DNA of 64,000 bases. It comes from Enterobacter chuandaensis (GTDB lineage: Bacteria; Pseudomonadota; Gammaproteobacteria; Enterobacterales; Enterobacteriaceae). Both the position numbers and the translations under genes were made by a program. Below, piece after piece: positions 1 to 9,243 of this stretch. The notes under the pieces are model-generated. The model saw only the letters and a program-made list of their open reading frames with translations. It made no database searches and was not told the DNA's origin. Location of the stretch: positions 62,001-126,000 of the forward strand of contig NZ_QZCS01000008.1 in assembly GCF_003594915.1 (NCBI RefSeq), given 5' to 3'. Numbering within the stretch: the stretch's first letter is position 1; the number at the start of each line of letters is the position of its first letter.

Positions 1-1
1 G

Positions 2-148
2 TCTCTGCAGCAGGCCTGCGAACAGCTGGAAGCGGCCTGTAATGAAGAACGCGGCTGGCAAGAGATTGAATCCCTCGTCAACCGCGTCCTGGAAGAGATG
101 AGCCGGTTTAATCAGCAGCTGTCGTCAGAGAACAGCGATGCGCGCTGA
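2..148 (+). CDS. C-terminal fragment of an unidentified protein (possible Hpt-type helical end)
   Basis: An open frame runs in from the window edge and ends at TGA 146-148, giving 48 residues. They are strongly helical and acidic (CEQLEAACNEERGW, then LVNRVLEEMSRFNQQL). The pattern resembles the last helices of histidine-phosphotransfer (Hpt) domains at the ends of hybrid sensor kinases, but the phospho-accepting His would lie outside the window, so this is only a guess. The gene converges on gor, with 10 nt between the two stops. I do not recognise the protein. Confidence 0.4.
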   Translation, partial: SLQQACEQLEAACNEERGWQEIESLVNRVLEEMSRFNQQLSSENSDAR

Positions 149-158
149 CGTTCTGGCA

Positions 159-1511
159 TTAACGCATGGTCACAAACTCTTCCGCCGCCGTCGGGTGGAT
201 TGCCACGGTGTTGTCGAAGTCTTTCTTCGTGGCGCCCATCTTCAGCGCCACGGCAAAGCCCTGCAGGATCTCGTCCATGCCGAAGCCAATACCGTGGATG
301 CCGACAATCTTCTCGTCCGGGCCGACGCAGACCAGCTTCATGCGGCACGGCTGGCGGTGCGAGGTGACGGCGGTATACATCGCGGTAAACGCCGATTTAT
401 ACACTTTCACCTGGTCGTCGCCGTACTGCTCGCGCGCCTGAGGCTCGGTTAAGCCGACGGTGCCGATTGGCGGGTGGCTGAAGACCACGGTCGGGATGTT
501 GCTGTAGTCCAGATGCTCGTCCGGCTTGTTGTTGAACAGGCGCTCGGAGAGACGACGGCCCGCCGCAACGGCGACCGGAGTCAGCTCAACGGCTCCGGTG
601 TTATCGCCGACCGCGTAAATGCCAGGCACGCTGGTGTTCTGGAATTTATCGACAACGATATAGCCTTTGTCATTGGTTTTTACGCCGGTCACGGCCAGGT
701 TGAAGTTGTCGTTCGCCGGTTCACGGCCAATCGCCCAGATCAGGCAATCGACGGTCTGGCTGCGGCCATCCTCCAGTTCCAGGGTCAGGCTACCGTCTGC
801 ATTTTTCACGACCGCTTTTGGCACGGCGTTAGTGTGCAGAGTTGGGCCTTCGGCGTTCATCACTTCTACCAGCGTATCGACGATCAGCGGGTCAAAGCTG
901 CGCAGCGGCGCGTGTTTACGCACGAACAGGTGCGCTTCAGCGCCCAGGCCGTTAATCACGCCGGCCAGCTCAACCGCAATGTAACCCGCGCCAACAACGG
1001 CAACGCGTTCTGGCAGGGCCGGCAGCTCGAAGAAGCCGTCGGAGTCGATGCCGTATTCGGCACCCGGAATGTTCGGGTGGCTCGGACGGCCGCCGGTAGC
1101 GATCAGGATGTGATCGGCGGTGATCGTCTCGCCGTTCACTTCGATCGTTTTGGCGTCCACAAAGCGGGCGAAACCGTGGATAACGTCGACGTTATTTTTA
1201 CCCAGCACGTTGTCGTATGAGGTGTGAATACGGTCGATGTAGGCGGTACGGCTGGCGATCAGCTTGTCCCAGTCGAAGTGGTTGATGGTGGTGTCAAAGC
1301 CGTAGTCCGGGCCGTACATATGGATAGCTTCACGGATTTGTGCCGCATGCCACATCACTTTCTTCGGTACACAACCCACGTTCACGCAGGTGCCGCCCAG
1401 CGCTTTCGCTTCAATCAGCGCACACTTCTGGCCGTACATGGCCGCGCGGTTGATGGAGGCGATGCCGCCGCTGCCGCCGCCGATTGCGATGTAGTCATAA
1501 TGCTTAGTCAT
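159..1511 (-). CDS. gor: glutathione-disulfide reductase
   Basis: Cytosolic NADPH- and FAD-dependent enzyme that reduces oxidised glutathione and keeps the thiol pool reduced. The 450 residues equal the E. coli length. Visible landmarks are the N-terminal dinucleotide fold GGGSGG (11-16), the redox-active disulfide C42/C47 in GGTCVNVGC, a second Rossmann segment [13 protein letters not shown], and the C-terminal catalytic HPTAAEE (His439, Glu444). ATG 1511 is the natural start. The gene follows rlmJ on the same strand after about 70 nt. In E. coli gor responds to OxyR; I did not find a convincing OxyR site in the short gap. Confidence 0.97.
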   Translation of the reverse strand: MTKHYDYIAIGGGSGGIASINRAAMYGQKCALIEAKALGGTCVNVGCVPKKVMWHAAQIREAIHMYGPDYGFDTTINHFDWDKLIASRTAYIDRIHTSYDNVLGKNNVDVIHGFARFVDAKTIEVNGETITADHILIATGGRPSHPNIPGAEYGIDSDGFFELPALPERVAVVGAGYIAVELAGVINGLGAEAHLFVRKHAPLRSFDPLIVDTLVEVMNAEGPTLHTNAVPKAVVKNADGSLTLELEDGRSQTVDCLIWAIGREPANDNFNLAVTGVKTNDKGYIVVDKFQNTSVPGIYAVGDNTGAVELTPVAVAAGRRLSERLFNNKPDEHLDYSNIPTVVFSHPPIGTVGLTEPQAREQYGDDQVKVYKSAFTAMYTAVTSHRQPCRMKLVCVGPDEKIVGIHGIGFGMDEILQGFAVALKMGATKKDFDNTVAIHPTAAEEFVTMR

Positions 1512-1582
1512 AGCTTTTGTCCTTAATCGTGAATTGCCGCGATTGTATACCTGAAATCAATAGTTTCCACCGATGGCTGCGA

Positions 1583-2425
1583 TTACTCCGGCACGATCCA
1601 GCTGACGGTGGCGTGGCCCGTACCGGCTGGCACCAGCTTTTTATGCAGCCACGGCAGCACGTTGTTCATTTGCGCTTCAAGCTTCCACGGCGGGTTGATC
1701 ACAATCATGCCGGAGGCGGTCATGCCGCGCTGGTCGCTGTCCGGGCGCACCGCCAGCTCAATCTGCAGGATTTTGCGGATGCCGGTCGCTTCCAGGTCTT
1801 TGATCATGCGCTTGATTTGCGCGCGCAGGACCACCGGGTACCACAGGGCATACGTCCCGGTGGCGAAGCGCTTGTAGCCTTCGTGGATGCCGGTCACCAC
1901 CGCCTGATAGTCGGTTTTAATTTCGTACGGCGGGTCGATCAGCACCAGGCCGCGGCGTGAAACCGGCGGCAGCTTGGCTTTCAGCTGCTGGTAGCCGTCG
2001 GCTTTTTCCACGCGGGCGCGGCCGTCTTTCTGGAATTCAGAACGCAAAAGCGGGAAATCGCTCGGGTGCAGCTCGGTCAGCTGGAGGCTGTCCTGCTCGC
2101 GCAGCAGCTGGCGGGCAATCAGCGGCGAGCCCGGGTAGTAGCGCAGCTGGCCGTTGCGGTTGAAGTGGTTCACCACGCCAATGTACGGCTCCAGCTCGGC
2201 AGGCAGATCGTCCTGCTGCCAGATACGCGCAATCCCTTCCAGGTATTCGCCGGTACGCTCGGCATGCTCGCCGCTCAGCTGGTAACGGCCCGCGCCCGCA
2301 TGGGTGTCCAGATAGAGAAACGGCTTCTCTTTCTCTTTGAGCGATTCGATGATCAGGCTCTGAACGGTGTGTTTGAGGACGTCGGCATGGTTGCCAGCGT
2401 GGAAGCTGTGGCGATAACTGAGCAT
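1583..2425 (-). CDS. rlmJ: 23S rRNA (adenine-2030-N6)-methyltransferase
   Basis: S-adenosylmethionine-dependent enzyme that methylates A2030 of 23S rRNA (formerly YhiR). I place the start at ATG 2425 (MLSYRHSFHAGNHADVLKHT), which gives 280 residues, the E. coli length; an upstream in-frame start at 2461 would add 12 residues without family support. The N6-adenine methyltransferase signature DPPYE lies in VLIDPPYEIKTDY, and the N-terminal THAGAGRY segment belongs to the cofactor site. It is divergent from prlC with a 179-nt shared upstream region, and gor follows downstream. Confidence 0.96.
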   Translation of the reverse strand: MLSYRHSFHAGNHADVLKHTVQSLIIESLKEKEKPFLYLDTHAGAGRYQLSGEHAERTGEYLEGIARIWQQDDLPAELEPYIGVVNHFNRNGQLRYYPGSPLIARQLLREQDSLQLTELHPSDFPLLRSEFQKDGRARVEKADGYQQLKAKLPPVSRRGLVLIDPPYEIKTDYQAVVTGIHEGYKRFATGTYALWYPVVLRAQIKRMIKDLEATGIRKILQIELAVRPDSDQRGMTASGMIVINPPWKLEAQMNNVLPWLHKKLVPAGTGHATVSWIVPE

Positions 2426-2511
2426 GGGTAATGATTTTCCGCTGAATTGACGATTTGCCACAGTTTACAGCAGAACGGCACAGATTACCCGCAGGCCCGG
2501 TAAGCGCAGCT

Positions 2512-2540
2512 ATTGAAATCCTCTACACTTAACCCCATTA
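2512..2540 (+). promoter_or_regulatory. candidate sigma-32 heat-shock promoter of prlC
   Basis: TTGAAA (2513-2518) is followed after 14 nt by CCCCATTA (2533-2540), very close to the sigma-32 consensus CTTGAAA-N11-16-CCCCATNT. It lies 65 nt before the prlC ATG. The E. coli and Salmonella orthologues (opdA/prlC) are reported heat-shock genes, so the site fits its gene. Confidence 0.75.
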
Positions 2541-2604
2541 CTGAAAACAATATGCACAGCGCCGGATGCGCGCTTCATTCACCTATTTCAACAGGACAGC
2601 GTTT

Positions 2605-4647
2605 ATGACCAATCCATTACTGACGCCTTTTTCGTTGCCACCGTTTTCTAAAATCCTCCCTGAGCATGTGGTTCCAGCCGTTACCCAGTCGCTGGACAAC
2701 TGCCGAGCGGCGGTAGAAAGCGTGGTTGCGCAGGGCGCGCCGTACACCTGGGAAAATCTGTGTCAGCCGCTGGCCGAAGTGGATGACGTACTGGGGCGTA
2801 TCTTCTCCCCGGTGAGCCACCTGAACTCGGTGAAAAACAGCCCGGAACTGCGCGAAGCCTACGAACAAACCCTGCCGCTGCTCTCTGAGTACAGCACCTG
2901 GGTCGGTCAGCACGAGGGGCTCTACAAAGCCTACCGCGACCTGCGCGACGGCGACCACTATGCCGAACTGAACACGGCGCAGAAAAAATCGGTTGATAAC
3001 GCGCTGCGCGACTTTGAGCTGTCCGGTATCGGCCTGCCAAAAGAGAAGCAGGTTCGCTACGGTGAAATTGCCGCGCGCCTGTCCGAGCTGGGCAACCAGT
3101 ACAGCAACAACGTCCTCGACGCCACCATGGGCTGGACGAAGCTGATCACCGATGAATCCGATCTGGCCGGTATGCCGGAAAGCGCGCTGGCGGCGGCAAA
3201 AGCCCAGGCCGAAGCAAAAGAGCAGGAAGGCTTCCTGTTAACGCTGGATATCCCAAGCTATCTGCCGGTGATGACCTACTGTGACAACCAGGCATTGCGC
3301 GAAGAGATGTACCGCGCCTACAGCACCCGCGCCTCCGATCAGGGGCCGAATGCCGGTAAGTGGGACAATAGCCCAGTGATGGCGGAGATCCTCGCGCTGC
3401 GTCACGAGCTGGCACAGCTGCTGGGCTTTGAAAACTACGCCGATAAATCCCTCGCCACTAAAATGGCCGAGAACCCGCAGCAGGTTCTCGACTTCCTGAC
3501 CGATCTGGCGAAACGCGCTCGTCCTCAGGGGGAGAAAGAGCTGGCCCAGCTGCGTGCCTTCGCGAAAGCGGAGTTCGGCGTGGACGAGCTGCAGCCGTGG
3601 GACATCGCGTACTACAGCGAAAAACAGAAGCAGCACCTCTACAGCATCAGCGACGAGCAGCTGCGCCCGTACTTCCCGGAAAACAAAGCCGTTAACGGCC
3701 TGTTCGAAGTGGTAAAACGCATTTACGGCATTACCGCTAAAGAGCGTACTGATATTGACGTCTGGCATCCGGACGTGCGCTTCTTTGAGCTGTATGACGA
3801 GAAAAACGAGCTGCGCGGTAGCTTCTATCTGGATCTTTACGCGCGTGAAAACAAACGCGGCGGGGCGTGGATGGACGACTGCGTGGGTCAGATGCGTAAA
3901 GCAGACGGTTCTCTGCAAAAGCCGGTCGCCTACCTGACCTGTAACTTCAACCGTCCGGTAAGCGGCAAGCCTGCGCTGTTCACCCACGATGAAGTGATCA
4001 CCCTTTTCCACGAGTTCGGTCACGGCCTGCACCACATGCTGACCCGCATCGAAACCGCAGGCGTTGCAGGCATCAGCGGTGTGCCGTGGGATGCGGTCGA
4101 GCTGCCAAGCCAGTTTATGGAAAACTGGTGCTGGGAGCCGGACGCGCTGGCGTTTATCTCCGGTCATTACGAGACCGGCGAACCGCTGCCGAAGGAACTG
4201 CTGGATAAAATGCTGGCGGCGAAAAACTACCAGGCGGCGATGTTCATCCTGCGTCAGCTGGAGTTCGGCCTGTTCGATTTCCGCCTGCACGCGGAGTTCA
4301 GCCCGGAGCAGGGGGCGAAAATCCTCGAAACCCTGGCCGAGATTAAAAAGCAGGTTGCCGTTATTCCAGGGCCAACCTGGGGCCGCTTCCCGCACGCGTT
4401 CAGCCATATCTTCGCGGGCGGCTATGCGGCAGGCTATTACAGCTACCTGTGGGCCGACGTGCTGGCGGCGGATGCCTTCTCTCGCTTCGAGGAAGAGGGG
4501 ATCTTCAACCGCGAAACCGGCCAGTCGTTCCTTGATAACATCCTGACCCGCGGCGGTTCAGAAGAGCCGATGGAGCTGTTCAAACGCTTCCGTGGCCGCG
4601 AGCCGCAGCTGGACGCGATGCTTGAGCATTACGGGATCAAAGGCTGA
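2605..4647 (+). CDS. prlC: oligopeptidase A
   Basis: Cytosolic M3-family zinc metallopeptidase that degrades oligopeptides, including signal-peptide fragments; some alleles suppress secretion defects. The start is ATG 2605 (MTNPLLTPF) behind an ACAGGACA ribosome site, giving 680 residues, the family length; 13 upstream in-frame codons look non-coding. The zinc motif HEFGH is at 469-473 within [11 protein letters not shown], with the M3-type C-terminal segment [20 protein letters not shown] downstream. rsmJ starts 7 nt after the stop, so the two genes are probably co-transcribed from the heat-shock promoter at 2512. Confidence 0.97.
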   Translation: MTNPLLTPFSLPPFSKILPEHVVPAVTQSLDNCRAAVESVVAQGAPYTWENLCQPLAEVDDVLGRIFSPVSHLNSVKNSPELREAYEQTLPLLSEYSTWVGQHEGLYKAYRDLRDGDHYAELNTAQKKSVDNALRDFELSGIGLPKEKQVRYGEIAARLSELGNQYSNNVLDATMGWTKLITDESDLAGMPESALAAAKAQAEAKEQEGFLLTLDIPSYLPVMTYCDNQALREEMYRAYSTRASDQGPNAGKWDNSPVMAEILALRHELAQLLGFENYADKSLATKMAENPQQVLDFLTDLAKRARPQGEKELAQLRAFAKAEFGVDELQPWDIAYYSEKQKQHLYSISDEQLRPYFPENKAVNGLFEVVKRIYGITAKERTDIDVWHPDVRFFELYDEKNELRGSFYLDLYARENKRGGAWMDDCVGQMRKADGSLQKPVAYLTCNFNRPVSGKPALFTHDEVITLFHEFGHGLHHMLTRIETAGVAGISGVPWDAVELPSQFMENWCWEPDALAFISGHYETGEPLPKELLDKMLAAKNYQAAMFILRQLEFGLFDFRLHAEFSPEQGAKILETLAEIKKQVAVIPGPTWGRFPHAFSHIFAGGYAAGYYSYLWADVLAADAFSRFEEEGIFNRETGQSFLDNILTRGGSEEPMELFKRFRGREPQLDAMLEHYGIKG

Positions 4648-4654
4648 TAGCTAC

Positions 4655-5407
4655 GTGAAGATCTGCTTAGTGGATGAAACGGGCGCCGGAGACGGCGCCT
4701 TATCTGTTCTGGCGGCCCGCTGGGGGCTGGAGCACGATGAAGAGAACCTGATGGCGCTGGTGATGACGCCGGAACATCTGGAGCTTCGCAAGCGCGACGA
4801 GCCAAAGCTCGGCGGGATTTTTGTCGATTTCGTTGGCGGCGCGATGGCGCACCGGCGCAAGTTCGGCGGCGGTCGCGGCGAAGCAGTGGCCAAAGCGGTC
4901 GGCATTAAGGGGAGCTATCTCCCGGACGTGGTCGACGCCACGGCAGGGCTGGGGCGCGACGCGTTTGTGCTGGCGTCTGTCGGCTGTCACGTGCGGATGC
5001 TGGAGCGCAATCCAGTGGTGGCCGCACTGCTCGACGACGGGCTGGCGCGGGGCTACGCGGACCCGGAAATCGGCCCGTGGCTGCAGGAGCGCTTGCAGCT
5101 TATCCACGCCTCCAGCCTGACGGCGCTGACCGATATCACCCCGCGCCCGCAGGTGGTCTACCTCGACCCGATGTTCCCGCATAAGCAGAAAAGCGCGCTG
5201 GTGAAAAAAGAGATGCGGGTATTTCAGTCGCTGGTGGGGCCGGATTTAGACGCAGATGGCCTGCTGGAACCGGCTCGTCAGCTCGCGACGAAGCGGGTGG
5301 TGGTGAAGCGTCCGGACTACGCGCCGCCGCTGGCGGACGTTGCGACTACTAACGCGGTGACCACGAAAGGGCATCGGTTTGATATTTATTCGGGTACGCC
5401 AGAATAA
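4655..5407 (+). CDS. rsmJ: 16S rRNA (guanine-1516-N2)-methyltransferase
   Basis: SAM-dependent methyltransferase acting on G1516 of 16S rRNA (formerly YhiQ). The start is GTG 4655 (protein [10 protein letters not shown]), 7 nt after the prlC stop; it gives 250 residues, exactly the E. coli length, and no better ATG is available. The cofactor-binding motif is [16 protein letters not shown], and a catalytic-type DPMFPHK follows in [12 protein letters not shown]. Translation probably depends on ribosomes ending prlC. A REP-type palindrome lies immediately downstream, between this gene and the convergent uspA. Confidence 0.95.
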   Translation: MKICLVDETGAGDGALSVLAARWGLEHDEENLMALVMTPEHLELRKRDEPKLGGIFVDFVGGAMAHRRKFGGGRGEAVAKAVGIKGSYLPDVVDATAGLGRDAFVLASVGCHVRMLERNPVVAALLDDGLARGYADPEIGPWLQERLQLIHASSLTALTDITPRPQVVYLDPMFPHKQKSALVKKEMRVFQSLVGPDLDADGLLEPARQLATKRVVVKRPDYAPPLADVATTNAVTTKGHRFDIYSGTPE

Positions 5408-5412
5408 AAAAA

Positions 5413-5440
5413 GCCGGGTGGCGGCTTCGCCTTACCCGGC
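5413..5440. repeat. REP-type palindrome between rsmJ and uspA
   Basis: The palindrome GCCGGGT...ACCCGGC is followed by CTAC. The same sequence family recurs at 54787-54814 (inverted) and in diverged form at 54745 and 58514. All copies lie between convergent genes, typical of enterobacterial REP/BIME units that stabilise mRNA ends. Confidence 0.8.
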
Positions 5441-5467
5441 CTACTTTCAGTGCCGCTTTTTTTGCAC

Positions 5468-5905
5468 TTACTCGTCTTCTTCGTCGCGCAGCGGAACAAT
5501 CAGCATGTCCACGTGAACGGTGTTAATCAGCTGGCGCGCTGAAGACATCAGTTTGCTCCAGAAGTCCTGATGGTGACCGCATACCACCAGGTCCATATCG
5601 TATTTCTTAATTGCATCAACCAGCACCTGGCCCAGGTCGCCGCTGCCGCTCAGGGTTTCGGTGATCGGATAGCCCGCGTTGGTGGAGAGTTCGCTCAGCG
5701 CGTGGTGGGTCTCTTCGGAGATGCGTTTCTGCATATCGCCAAGATTCACGTCGATCAGACCGGTGTAGAGGTCGGAGTAATTCACATCAACGTGGATCAG
5801 CGAAACTTTCGCGTTGTAAGGACGTGCCATGGAGACTGCTTTATCAACCAGCACTTTGCTCTCCGGGGAGAGGTCTACCGCGATAAGAATGTGTTTGTAA
5901 GCCAT
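5468..5905 (-). CDS. uspA: universal stress protein A
   Basis: Small cytoplasmic stress protein induced on growth arrest; it supports survival under starvation and oxidative stress. It has 145 residues (144 in E. coli) and is nearly identical across its length, beginning [17 protein letters not shown]. The alpha/beta USP fold is marked by the ILIAVDLS strand and the C-terminal [20 protein letters not shown] and LIVPLRDE segments. ATG 5905 is preceded by AAGGAGTAACACT (read on the minus strand), a strong ribosome site. It is divergent from uspB with a 282-nt intergenic region. Confidence 0.97.
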   Translation of the reverse strand: MAYKHILIAVDLSPESKVLVDKAVSMARPYNAKVSLIHVDVNYSDLYTGLIDVNLGDMQKRISEETHHALSELSTNAGYPITETLSGSGDLGQVLVDAIKKYDMDLVVCGHHQDFWSKLMSSARQLINTVHVDMLIVPLRDEEDE

Positions 5906-6045
5906 AGTGTTACTCCTTCCTTAAGTTATCGATGACTAAATGGGAAAGCGTCGTCTGATGCTTTCATTACGGCCCAGTTAAACATATTTTTCAAGCTTTG
6001 GTGTTGATAACGATTAACCTTGTGGCAAAAAAATTAACGGATCTC

Positions 6046-6052
6046 CTACACT
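6046..6052 (+). promoter_or_regulatory. candidate sigma-S -10 element of uspB
   Basis: CTACACT followed by ATTTAA resembles the extended sigma-S -10 (CTATACT). It lies about 135 nt before the uspB ATG. E. coli uspB is known to depend on sigma-S, but the assignment here rests on one short element without a clear -35. Confidence 0.35.
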
Positions 6053-6187
6053 ATTTAATGAACCGTTCGGATATTAAAACTCGAACCGGATCGATTTTTA
6101 GTCATTCTTTCACTGAACTGTCTGTCAGGGCATTGGGGTGCGGTAGCTCAGAAGCCTTGCTTCGTGGGCGGACGCCGGGGAGGATGT

Positions 6188-6523
6188 ATGATTAGCACCG
6201 TCGCATTATTTTGGGCGTTATGCGTAGTTTGCATAGTGAATATGGCGCGCTACTTCTCATCATTACGTGCGCTGTTAGTGGTACTTCGTGGTTGCGATCC
6301 GTTGCTGTATCAGTATGTGGATGGTGGAGGGTTCTTCACCTCGCATGGGCAGCCCAGCAAGCAGATGCGTCTGGTGGGGTATATCTACTACCAGCGCTAC
6401 CGCGATCATCACGATGAAGAGTTTATCCGTCGCTGCGAACGTCTGCGTCGTCAGTTCATTTTGACCAGCGCCCTGTGTGGGCTGGTCGTGGTCAGTATGA
6501 TTGCGTTGATGATTTGGCACTGA
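6188..6523 (+). CDS. uspB: universal stress protein B
   Basis: Small inner-membrane protein of the stationary-phase response; loss in E. coli causes ethanol sensitivity. The 111 residues from ATG 6188 ([12 protein letters not shown]) equal the E. coli length; an overlapping ATG at 6184 is in another frame. There is a hydrophobic N-terminal helix (about 3-19), a basic middle ([22 protein letters not shown]) and a C-terminal helix (about 90-108), so two membrane spans. It is divergent from uspA. A GC-rich hairpin terminator follows at once, then an accessory toxin-immunity pair that separates it from pitA. Confidence 0.96.
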   Translation: MISTVALFWALCVVCIVNMARYFSSLRALLVVLRGCDPLLYQYVDGGGFFTSHGQPSKQMRLVGYIYYQRYRDHHDEEFIRRCERLRRQFILTSALCGLVVVSMIALMIWH

Positions 6524-6534
6524 GCATAACAGCA

Positions 6535-6558
6535 GGCGGGGTAAGACCCGCCTTGTTT
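6535..6558 (+). terminator. uspB terminator
   Basis: GGCGGG-gtaaga-CCCGCC (6535-6552) is followed by TTGTTT, 11 nt after the uspB stop. The hairpin also sits at the end of the convergent small gene at 6558 and may serve both strands. Confidence 0.65.
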
Positions 6559-6974
6559 CATCTGGCCCAGGGTTTAACTGAGAATCGAAGATCTGAAATA
6601 TTGTCCTCAATCGAGATAACCCTCCCGCTGTAGGCAATTTTCACTTCTCCGTTTGCATCAATGCTTGCTGAGGTAATTGTGCCTGTACCTTCAATGATCG
6701 GATGCTTCATAGCGAGCTGATGGATAATGTCAGTATCTTTCCCTGCTATCTCTTCTGAGAGATAGTAACGGTAGATTGTGGGAACGGTTGCGTCACCCTG
6801 ATTGTTCACGGTCATATAGAGCCAGACACTGTCAGATAATTTATAAGCGCGCTGAAGCTCATCGCTATTACGCTGATTGGGCTGGTAGTTTAACCAGAGA
6901 AACCCAATGACCAGAGCTAAAAGCGATAGTGTCACAAGGCGATGAATCCATTTAGTAGCCGTTTTGAATGGCAT
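6558..6974 (-). CDS. membrane-anchored small protein, probable immunity partner (DUF6201-like)
   Basis: 138 residues with one hydrophobic N-terminal segment (about 10-28, IHRLVTLSLLALVIGFLWL) and a beta-rich remainder rich in Thr, Ile and Asp. This looks like a periplasmic domain tethered to the inner membrane. I think it belongs to DUF6201, from memory only. Its ATG (6974) lies 23 nt inside the end of the toxin-like gene, behind an AAGGA site with 7-nt spacing, so translation is coupled. Overlap and order suggest an immunity protein. A periplasmic domain would imply the toxin acts outside the cytoplasm; this is inference. GC is visibly lower than in the flanking core genes. Confidence 0.6.
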   Translation of the reverse strand: MPFKTATKWIHRLVTLSLLALVIGFLWLNYQPNQRNSDELQRAYKLSDSVWLYMTVNNQGDATVPTIYRYYLSEEIAGKDTDIIHQLAMKHPIIEGTGTITSASIDANGEVKIAYSGRVISIEDNISDLRFSVKPWAR

Positions 6975-7341
6975 ACTCTATTCCTTCTCTGATATTGCGT
7001 TGGTCCGTCGGGTCGTCCCCGTAAGGCGGTTTTTCGTGCCACCTTCCCCATTCAGGTTTTGAGGTGCCAGCGCGTCCTTGGGCCCAGCCTGCGCCCATAA
7101 GAAGAATGTTTGCAGGGATTCCCGCGGCAGTTCCGGCGGCACCGAAATTGAAGTTACCAAATGCTGCAAAGTATGGGTCGAACTTTTTGTAGTCCCAGGG
7201 ACCACCATTCCTGACTTTCTGGTAGAACCAATAATACGTTGAGGGAGTGGCCATATTACGCGACATGCCGTGAATGCGTGCTTCGCGCATGTTGTTCGCT
7301 ATAACAATTGAGCCTGGTCCTGGAATAGGGACGGAAGCCAT
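6952..7341 (-). CDS. stand-alone polymorphic-toxin type 44-like protein
   Basis: 129 residues from ATG 7341, behind AAAGGAG. The start of the longer frame (7458) would add 39 residues without a ribosome site. NGGPWDYK (45-52), FGNFNFGAAG (61-70), GTSKPEWG (92-99) and PYGDDPTDQRNIREG (106-120) match the C-terminal toxin tips of Rhs-type polymorphic toxins that I know as type 44 (Ntox44). Here the domain is free-standing: the first 35 residues (VPIPGPGS...) carry no signal peptide, PAAR, Rhs or VgrG module. The next gene overlaps and probably encodes immunity. The enzymatic activity cannot be read from sequence; delivery could be by a secretion system encoded elsewhere. Confidence 0.65.
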   Translation of the reverse strand: MASVPIPGPGSIVIANNMREARIHGMSRNMATPSTYYWFYQKVRNGGPWDYKKFDPYFAAFGNFNFGAAGTAAGIPANILLMGAGWAQGRAGTSKPEWGRWHEKPPYGDDPTDQRNIREGIEYAIQNGY

Positions 7342-7465
7342 ACATTCTCCTTTGTCTGGTTTTTCTTCTGGCGGCCATGATAGTTTTATCTTCGCAATTG
7401 GGTTGGGCAAAAAATGTTCAGAAAATCCTGACGTTATAAAATGTCCGACTACAAACAACAGCCAT

Positions 7466-7500
7466 AAAAAAAGCGGGTCAGTTTCCTGACCCGCTTTTTT
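7466..7500 (-). terminator. pitA terminator
   Basis: A perfect 11-bp stem AAGCGGGTCAG/CTGACCCGCTT with a TTTC loop is flanked by A-runs and T-runs on both sides, so it can work in either direction. It lies 16 nt after the pitA stop and isolates pitA from the downstream toxin-like gene. Confidence 0.9.
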
Positions 7501-7515
7501 GTCGCCTTCAACCGA

Positions 7516-9015
7516 TTAAAGCAGCTTCAGCGAAATCCAGTACAGACCGCCAGACAGCAGGATGGACGCCGGAAGGGTGAACACCCAGGCCATCAGAATG
7601 TTGGTCACGGTTTTGCGTTGCAGACCGCCACCGTCAACAATCATGGTACCTGCCACGGACGAGGAGAGTACGTGGGTGGTGGATACTGGCATACCGGTGT
7701 AGCTTGCCAGGCCGATAGATACCGCCGCCGTCATCTGCGCGGACATACCCTGCGCATAGGTCATGCCTTTCTTACCGATCTTCTCGCCGATGGTGGTCGC
7801 CACACGACGCCAGCCAATCATCGTACCGATACCCAGAGCCAGCGCGACGGCCATGATGATCCAGATTGGCGCGTACTCAATGGTGTTGAGCATGTCGCTT
7901 TTCAGTTTCTTCAGCAGACGTTTGTCGTCCGCATTAACCTCTGGCAGCTTCGCGACTTTATCGGTCACGTCAGAGATGCAGAGCATAATGCGACGCAGCT
8001 GACCACGCTGTTCCACAGCCAGTTTGTCGTAGCTTTCGATATCGCCCAGCATGCCTTTGGCACGTTCCAGCGCGTTAATCGCGTTAGCCGGATGGCAGTG
8101 GAACTCACCAGGGGCGGTAGTTGCCCCAGCTTCCGGAGACGGGATGAGCTGGTCAACGCCGGTCGCTTTTTTCAGCAGCTCAGGGTGCTGCTGGAAATAG
8201 GTCTCAACGTTGTTGACCGCATCACGGGTACGGGTAATTTCGTAACCGGAGGCGTTCATGTTAACCACGAAGCCCGCCGGTGCGACGCCAATCAGTACCA
8301 GCATCACCAGACCAATGCCTTTCTGCCCGTCGTTCGCGCCATGAGAGAAGGCCACGCCGATAGCGGAAATGATCAGGGCGATACGCGTCCAGAACGGCGG
8401 CTTTTTCTTGCCGTCTTTCTTTTCACGCTCTGCTGGCGTCAGGTGGATTCGCGCACGTTTCTTCGTGTTGCTCCAGTAGCGACGCAGGATGAAAATCAAG
8501 CCACCCGCCACCACCAGACCCACGATAGGGGAGACGATGAGTGAGGCAAAGATCCCCAGTACTTTCGGGATATTTAACGCATCAACAACCGAGGTCCCGG
8601 TCATCAGGGCATTCGTTAACCCGATACCGATAATCGCGCCGATGAGAGTGTGAGAACTGGATGCAGGCAGGCCGAAATACCAGGTACCGAGGTTCCAGAT
8701 AATCGCAGCAAGCAGCATTGAGAACACCATAGCAAGGCCATGGCCAGAACTAACGTTAAGCAGCAGATCCGTTGGCAGCATATGCACGATCGCATACGCA
8801 ACGCTCAGTCCGCCCAGGAGGACACCAAAAAAGTTAAATACCGCCGCCATAACAACCGCAAGCTGCGATCGCATTGCGCGAGTGTAGATAACCGTTGCTA
8901 CTGCGTTTGCAGTGTCGTGGAAGCCGTTGATCGCTTCGTAAAACAGTACAAAAACCAGAGCAAGCAATAGTAAAAGCCCGGTATGTAAATCCAGGCCGGC
9001 AAACAAATGTAGCAT
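7516..9015 (-). CDS. pitA: low-affinity inorganic phosphate transporter
   Basis: Proton-coupled inner-membrane transporter that takes up metal-phosphate complexes; it is also a route for zinc and tellurite entry in E. coli. The length of 499 residues equals the E. coli protein. Two homologous hydrophobic halves carry the PiT signatures: [22 protein letters not shown] near the N terminus and a related [17 protein letters not shown] segment in the C-terminal half. A long central hydrophilic part spans about residues 195-370. ATG 9015 is the only sensible start. In E. coli pitA directly follows uspB; here a toxin-immunity pair intervenes. yhiN is divergent. Confidence 0.96.
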   Translation of the reverse strand: MLHLFAGLDLHTGLLLLLALVFVLFYEAINGFHDTANAVATVIYTRAMRSQLAVVMAAVFNFFGVLLGGLSVAYAIVHMLPTDLLLNVSSGHGLAMVFSMLLAAIIWNLGTWYFGLPASSSHTLIGAIIGIGLTNALMTGTSVVDALNIPKVLGIFASLIVSPIVGLVVAGGLIFILRRYWSNTKKRARIHLTPAEREKKDGKKKPPFWTRIALIISAIGVAFSHGANDGQKGIGLVMLVLIGVAPAGFVVNMNASGYEITRTRDAVNNVETYFQQHPELLKKATGVDQLIPSPEAGATTAPGEFHCHPANAINALERAKGMLGDIESYDKLAVEQRGQLRRIMLCISDVTDKVAKLPEVNADDKRLLKKLKSDMLNTIEYAPIWIIMAVALALGIGTMIGWRRVATTIGEKIGKKGMTYAQGMSAQMTAAVSIGLASYTGMPVSTTHVLSSSVAGTMIVDGGGLQRKTVTNILMAWVFTLPASILLSGGLYWISLKLL

Positions 9016-9243
9016 AGGACGTTACGCCATTTTGAGGACATGAACGCGGCGCATTATCCAGGACAAATGCGCAACGGGCAAAGTGAAATATAGACTTTTT
9101 TTGACATACCACCTGATTTGAGAAAAGTGCCTTAAAGGATAATCGTTAAATTTCAATGAAATGGCTTTGTAATATCTTTTTACGCTGGTGTGACCACAGA
9201 GGAAACTTTACAATCCGCGGCAGTTAACGAAGAGGATTTTGAC

